NCBI RefSeq assembly: GCF_010093205.1
Contig: NZ_PDWN01000002.1
Location: 306,085 to 370,084, forward strand
Source of the DNA: Pseudoxanthomonas daejeonensis
GTDB taxonomy: Bacteria > Pseudomonadota > Gammaproteobacteria > Xanthomonadales > Xanthomonadaceae
Reading direction: 5' to 3'
DNA: 64,000 nt
Both the position numbers and the translations under genes were made by a program. Position 1 is the stretch's first letter, and every line of letters begins with the position of its first letter. The notes beneath the pieces were generated by a model, which was given only the letters and a program-made list of their open reading frames with translations, ran no database searches and was not told the DNA's origin. Shown here one piece after another: positions 61,467-64,000 of the stretch.

Positions 61467-61778
61467 ATGAGCTCACAGCCCGGATACCAGATCCCCGGAC
61501 GCGCCCCGGTCGAGCCGTTCCCGGATTCCGGCTACTGGAACCAGCAGTTCACCCGCGAGCCGTATTTCCTCGAGGGCGACAGCTACGACGACTACGACCC
61601 CGCCTATCGCCTCGGCTATGGTGCGCGCCACCAGCATCCCGGGCGCGACTTCAGCAGCCTGGAAGCCGACATGCAACGCGAATGGGAGACCAGCAAGGGC
61701 CTGTCGCGACTGGACTGGAATCGCGCGCGGCAGGCGGCGTTGCGGGCCTGGCAGCGGAGCGAGCCGCGCGGAACCTGA
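61467..61778 (+). CDS. small hypothetical protein, Tyr/Asp-rich
   Basis: A 103-residue soluble protein. A Tyr/Pro-rich N-terminal half (YWNQQFTREPYFLEGDSYDD, then YDPAYRLGYGARH) precedes a helical C-terminal half (SLEADMQREWETSKG, DWNRARQAALRAW). Similar proteins lie beside general-stress genes in other proteobacteria, and this one follows the glycine-rich hairpin gene. An ACAGGAGAA ribosome site is clear. Function unknown. Confidence 0.78.
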   Translation: MSSQPGYQIPGRAPVEPFPDSGYWNQQFTREPYFLEGDSYDDYDPAYRLGYGARHQHPGRDFSSLEADMQREWETSKGLSRLDWNRARQAALRAWQRSEPRGT

Positions 61779-61922
61779 GGCGGTTGGGCGCGCAAGCGCG
61801 GCTCCGTGGCCTGCGACAGACATGACTTACGGAAGCAGGCTTCCGCCGGCGACGTGATCACCGAGGAGCATTCCCTGTGGATCTCATCGATATCCGCTTC
61901 GCCGGCCGAAGCCCGCGGCGGT

Positions 61923-63926
61923 TCAGCGCGGCAGCAGTTCGAACCTGGCCGGGACACCGGCCATCGCCGACGGCGCGATCCAGACGTCGAACCCACCCGG
62001 CTCCGACCCGTGCGTGCCATCGGCGCGGGTGAACGCGAGCTGCGCGGGTGCCAGCCGGAAGACCACTTCCTGGCTTTCGCCGGGTTGCAGCATCAGCTTG
62101 CGGAAGCCCTTCAGTTCGCGCACCGGCCGCACCCGGCTGGCAACCCGGTCGTGCACGTACAGCTGTACGACTTCTTCGACCGCGCGCGTGCCGTGGTTGC
62201 GCAGCGTCGCCCGCACCGTGAGCACGTCGGATACCGGCAGCTTCGCCATGTCCACCGTGGTGGCGCCGTATTCGATACGCCCGTAGCCCAGGCCATGGCC
62301 GAAGGGATACAGCGCGGTGTTCGGATGTTCGCGCCAGCGCGCCTTGAACTCCGACATCTCCGGCGTTTCCGGACGACCGGTACGCGGGTGGTTGTAGAAG
62401 AACGGCTGCTGCCCGGAATCGTGCGGGAAGCTCACCGGCAGGCGTCCTGAAGGGCTGTAGTCGCCGAACACCACGTCGGCCACGGCATGCCCGGTCTGGC
62501 TGCCGAGGAACCAGGTCACCACGATCGCCCGGGCATCGCGCACCGCACCTTCCAGCGCGAGCGCGCGGCCGTTGCGCAGCAGGACCACCACCGGCGTACC
62601 GGTCGCGGACACCGCTTCGGCCAGCACCTGTTGCGCGGCCGGCAGCACGATCCGGGTGCGCGACTGCGCTTCGCCGCTGTAACGCTGCGGCTCGCCCAGG
62701 GCCAGCACCACGACCTCGGCGCGCCGGGCCGCGGCTACCGCAGCCTCGATGCCGCCTTCGAGTGGCGATTCCAGACCGCAGCCGTCGACGATCTCGAGCG
62801 ATCCCGCGTGCGGCAGGGCAGCGCGGAATCCCTCTTCCAGGCTGATGTAGCGCGATTTGTCGCCGAACAGGGTCCAGCAGCCTTCGATGTTGTCGCGGTC
62901 GCGGGCGAAGGGCCCGACCAGGGCGATGCGCGCATCGCGTCGCAACGGCAGGACGTCGGACTCGTTCTTCAGCAGCACGATCGAACGCCTTCCGGCATCG
63001 CGGGCCAGTGTTTCATGCGCCTCGAGCCGCGAGATGTCGTCCTCGCGGGAGGGATCCAGCGAGCGGTAGGGATCATCGAGCAGGCCGATCGCCGCTTTCA
63101 GCGACAACACCCGCCGCACCGATGCGTCCAGCAGTGCCATCGGCACCTCGCCCGACTCGACCAGCCCCGGCAGGTGCGCGGCGTAGAAGCCGCTCTGCAT
63201 GCTCATGTCCATGCCGGCGGTGAACGCCCGGCGCGTGGCGTCGCGCTCGTCCTCGGCATAGCCGTGCGCGATCAGTTCCATGTCGGCGGTGTAGTCCGAC
63301 ACCACCAGGCCCGGGAAGTCCCAGTGCCCGCGCAGCAGGCCGGTCAGCAACGCATGGTTGGCGCTGGCCGGCACGCCGTTGATGTCGTTGAAGGCGGTCA
63401 TCACCGTCAGCGCGCCGGCATCGAAGGCGGCCTTGAACGGAGGCAGGTGCACGTCCTGCAGCGTGCCCTCGGAAATTTCGACGTAGTTGTAGTCCATGCC
63501 CGCCGCCACTGCGCCGTAGGCGGCGAAGTGCTTGGGCGTGGCCAGCAGCGAATCGGCCGCGCGCAGGTCAGGACCCTGGAAACCGCGCACGCGCGCTTCG
63601 GCGAAGGCGCACCCCAGGACGGTGTCCTCGCCCGCGCCTTCCGCGCCGCGGCCCCAGCGCTGGTCGCGAGCGATGTCCACGGCCGGGGCGAAGGTCCAGT
63701 GCAGCCCGGCCGCGGTCGCCTCCACCGCGGTGGCGCGTGCAGTGCGTTCGGCCAGCGCCGGCTCGAAGCTGGCCGCTTCGCCCAGCGGAATCGGGAACAC
63801 CGTGCGCATGCCGTGGATCACGTCGGCGGCCAGCAGCACCGGGATGCCCAGCCGGCTCTCTTCCACTGCCACGCGCTGGATCTCGCGGCCCTGCGCCGCG
63901 CCCACGCCGTTGAACAGCGCCCCCAC
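61923..63926 (-). CDS. glycoside hydrolase family 3 beta-glucosidase (5' end lost at contig end)
   Basis: About 667 visible residues of a GH3 enzyme. The genuine sequence begins VGALFNGVGAAQGREIQ, followed by LAADVIHGMRTVFPIPLG, the nucleophile region LVVSDYTADMELIAHG (Asp in VSDY), a second alpha/beta domain and a C-terminal fibronectin III-like domain. This is the BglX domain order. About 80-90 N-terminal residues, including any signal peptide, are missing because the contig ends. The codons upstream of position 63926 come from sequencing adapter. It probably hydrolyses beta-glucosides in the periplasm. Confidence 0.9.
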   Translation of the reverse strand: MGALFNGVGAAQGREIQRVAVEESRLGIPVLLAADVIHGMRTVFPIPLGEAASFEPALAERTARATAVEATAAGLHWTFAPAVDIARDQRWGRGAEGAGEDTVLGCAFAEARVRGFQGPDLRAADSLLATPKHFAAYGAVAAGMDYNYVEISEGTLQDVHLPPFKAAFDAGALTVMTAFNDINGVPASANHALLTGLLRGHWDFPGLVVSDYTADMELIAHGYAEDERDATRRAFTAGMDMSMQSGFYAAHLPGLVESGEVPMALLDASVRRVLSLKAAIGLLDDPYRSLDPSREDDISRLEAHETLARDAGRRSIVLLKNESDVLPLRRDARIALVGPFARDRDNIEGCWTLFGDKSRYISLEEGFRAALPHAGSLEIVDGCGLESPLEGGIEAAVAAARRAEVVVLALGEPQRYSGEAQSRTRIVLPAAQQVLAEAVSATGTPVVVLLRNGRALALEGAVRDARAIVVTWFLGSQTGHAVADVVFGDYSPSGRLPVSFPHDSGQQPFFYNHPRTGRPETPEMSEFKARWREHPNTALYPFGHGLGYGRIEYGATTVDMAKLPVSDVLTVRATLRNHGTRAVEEVVQLYVHDRVASRVRPVRELKGFRKLMLQPGESQEVVFRLAPAQLAFTRADGTHGSEPGGFDVWIAPSAMAGVPARFELLPR

Positions 63927-64000
63927 CTGTCTCTTAACCACATCTGACGCTGCCGACGAAGAGACAAGAATAGGTCTCGGAGGGTCATATGACAGTCAAA
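63927..64000. other. Illumina Nextera adapter read-through at contig end (artefact)
   Basis: Bases 63927-63959 match the reverse complement of the Nextera Read 1 transposase adapter (starting CTGTCTCTTA and ending GCTGCCGACGA) at 31 of 33 positions; only two bases in the TATA part differ. Eight index-like bases follow, then a stretch around TAGGTCTCGG that resembles the P5 end (TAGATCTCGG). This is not genomic. Confidence 0.95.

Noticed and set aside
63927..63959. Terminal segment as a transposon end or attachment site
   Set aside because: The match to the Nextera adapter explains it fully, including the index-like bases beyond it.
1..64000. CRISPR arrays, insertion sequences, prophage or integrative elements
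   Set aside because: No regularly spaced direct repeats, transposase or integrase, or phage structural genes were seen. Composition and gene content are uniform apart from the adapter at the right end.

Overview
The window is very GC-rich bacterial DNA, densely packed with short intergenic gaps and many ATGA stop/start overlaps. Gene content points to Gammaproteobacteria, order Lysobacterales (Xanthomonadales), of the Lysobacter/Luteimonas/Xanthomonas type: a long-form tryptophanyl-tRNA synthetase, phoP-phoQ preceded by a small secreted protein, a heterodimeric 2-oxoacid dehydrogenase E1 next to its own E2, and an Oar-like TonB receptor. This placement is inferred from gene content only. The right edge is a contig end: the last 74 bases are Nextera-type sequencing adapter, so the final glycosidase gene is cut by assembly and not by biology.

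Layout. 0-10.5 kb: end of a Ca2+/Na+ antiporter gene, a lipoprotein, then amino-acid catabolism (hmgA-hppD with a divergent MarR regulator and a readable promoter/operator, a peptide transporter of the POT family, tryptophan 2,3-dioxygenase). 8.4-12 kb: E1alpha-E1beta-E2 of a 2-oxoacid dehydrogenase without E3. 12-25.9 kb: mostly housekeeping (trpS, arginase, tRNA-Thr, birA-coaX-SPOR-like operon, mtfA, phoPQ, dusA) with small stress or envelope genes (CsbD, entericidin-like).

26-42.3 kb is the most unusual part. A VIT-like membrane protein, a FixJ-type regulator and a large PAS sensor kinase lie divergent to a single-domain receiver that is tightly followed by a DUF3302 protein, an HlyD-type adaptor, a NodT-type outer-membrane factor and a beta-barrel protein. 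The same strand continues with a 913-residue Orn/Lys/Arg-type PLP decarboxylase, an AspT-family exchanger, an OprD-like porin and a second AspT-family exchanger. I read the last four as a decarboxylation/antiport module with its own outer-membrane entry channel. The substrate is unknown.

42.4-47.8 kb holds small membrane, secreted and stress-type genes (SemiSWEET-like, DUF72, DUF4142, HAD hydrolase, EF-hand). 47.8-60.7 kb is a divergent ten-gene locus that looks devoted to murein-peptide salvage. Leftward: transglutaminase-like protein, TonB receptor, serine hydrolase, VanX-like D,D-dipeptidase and a CPXCG protein. Rightward: NlpC/P60 endopeptidase, L-Ala-D/L-Glu epimerase, RpiR/MurR-type regulator, L,D-transpeptidase-like protein and a dicarboxylate/amino-acid symporter. 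The shared intergenic region carries two sigma70-like promoters around an array of GAATA/TATTC half-sites. 60.8-63.9 kb: two small hypothetical genes and a 5'-truncated GH3 beta-glucosidase. I see no CRISPR array, insertion sequence, prophage or rRNA.
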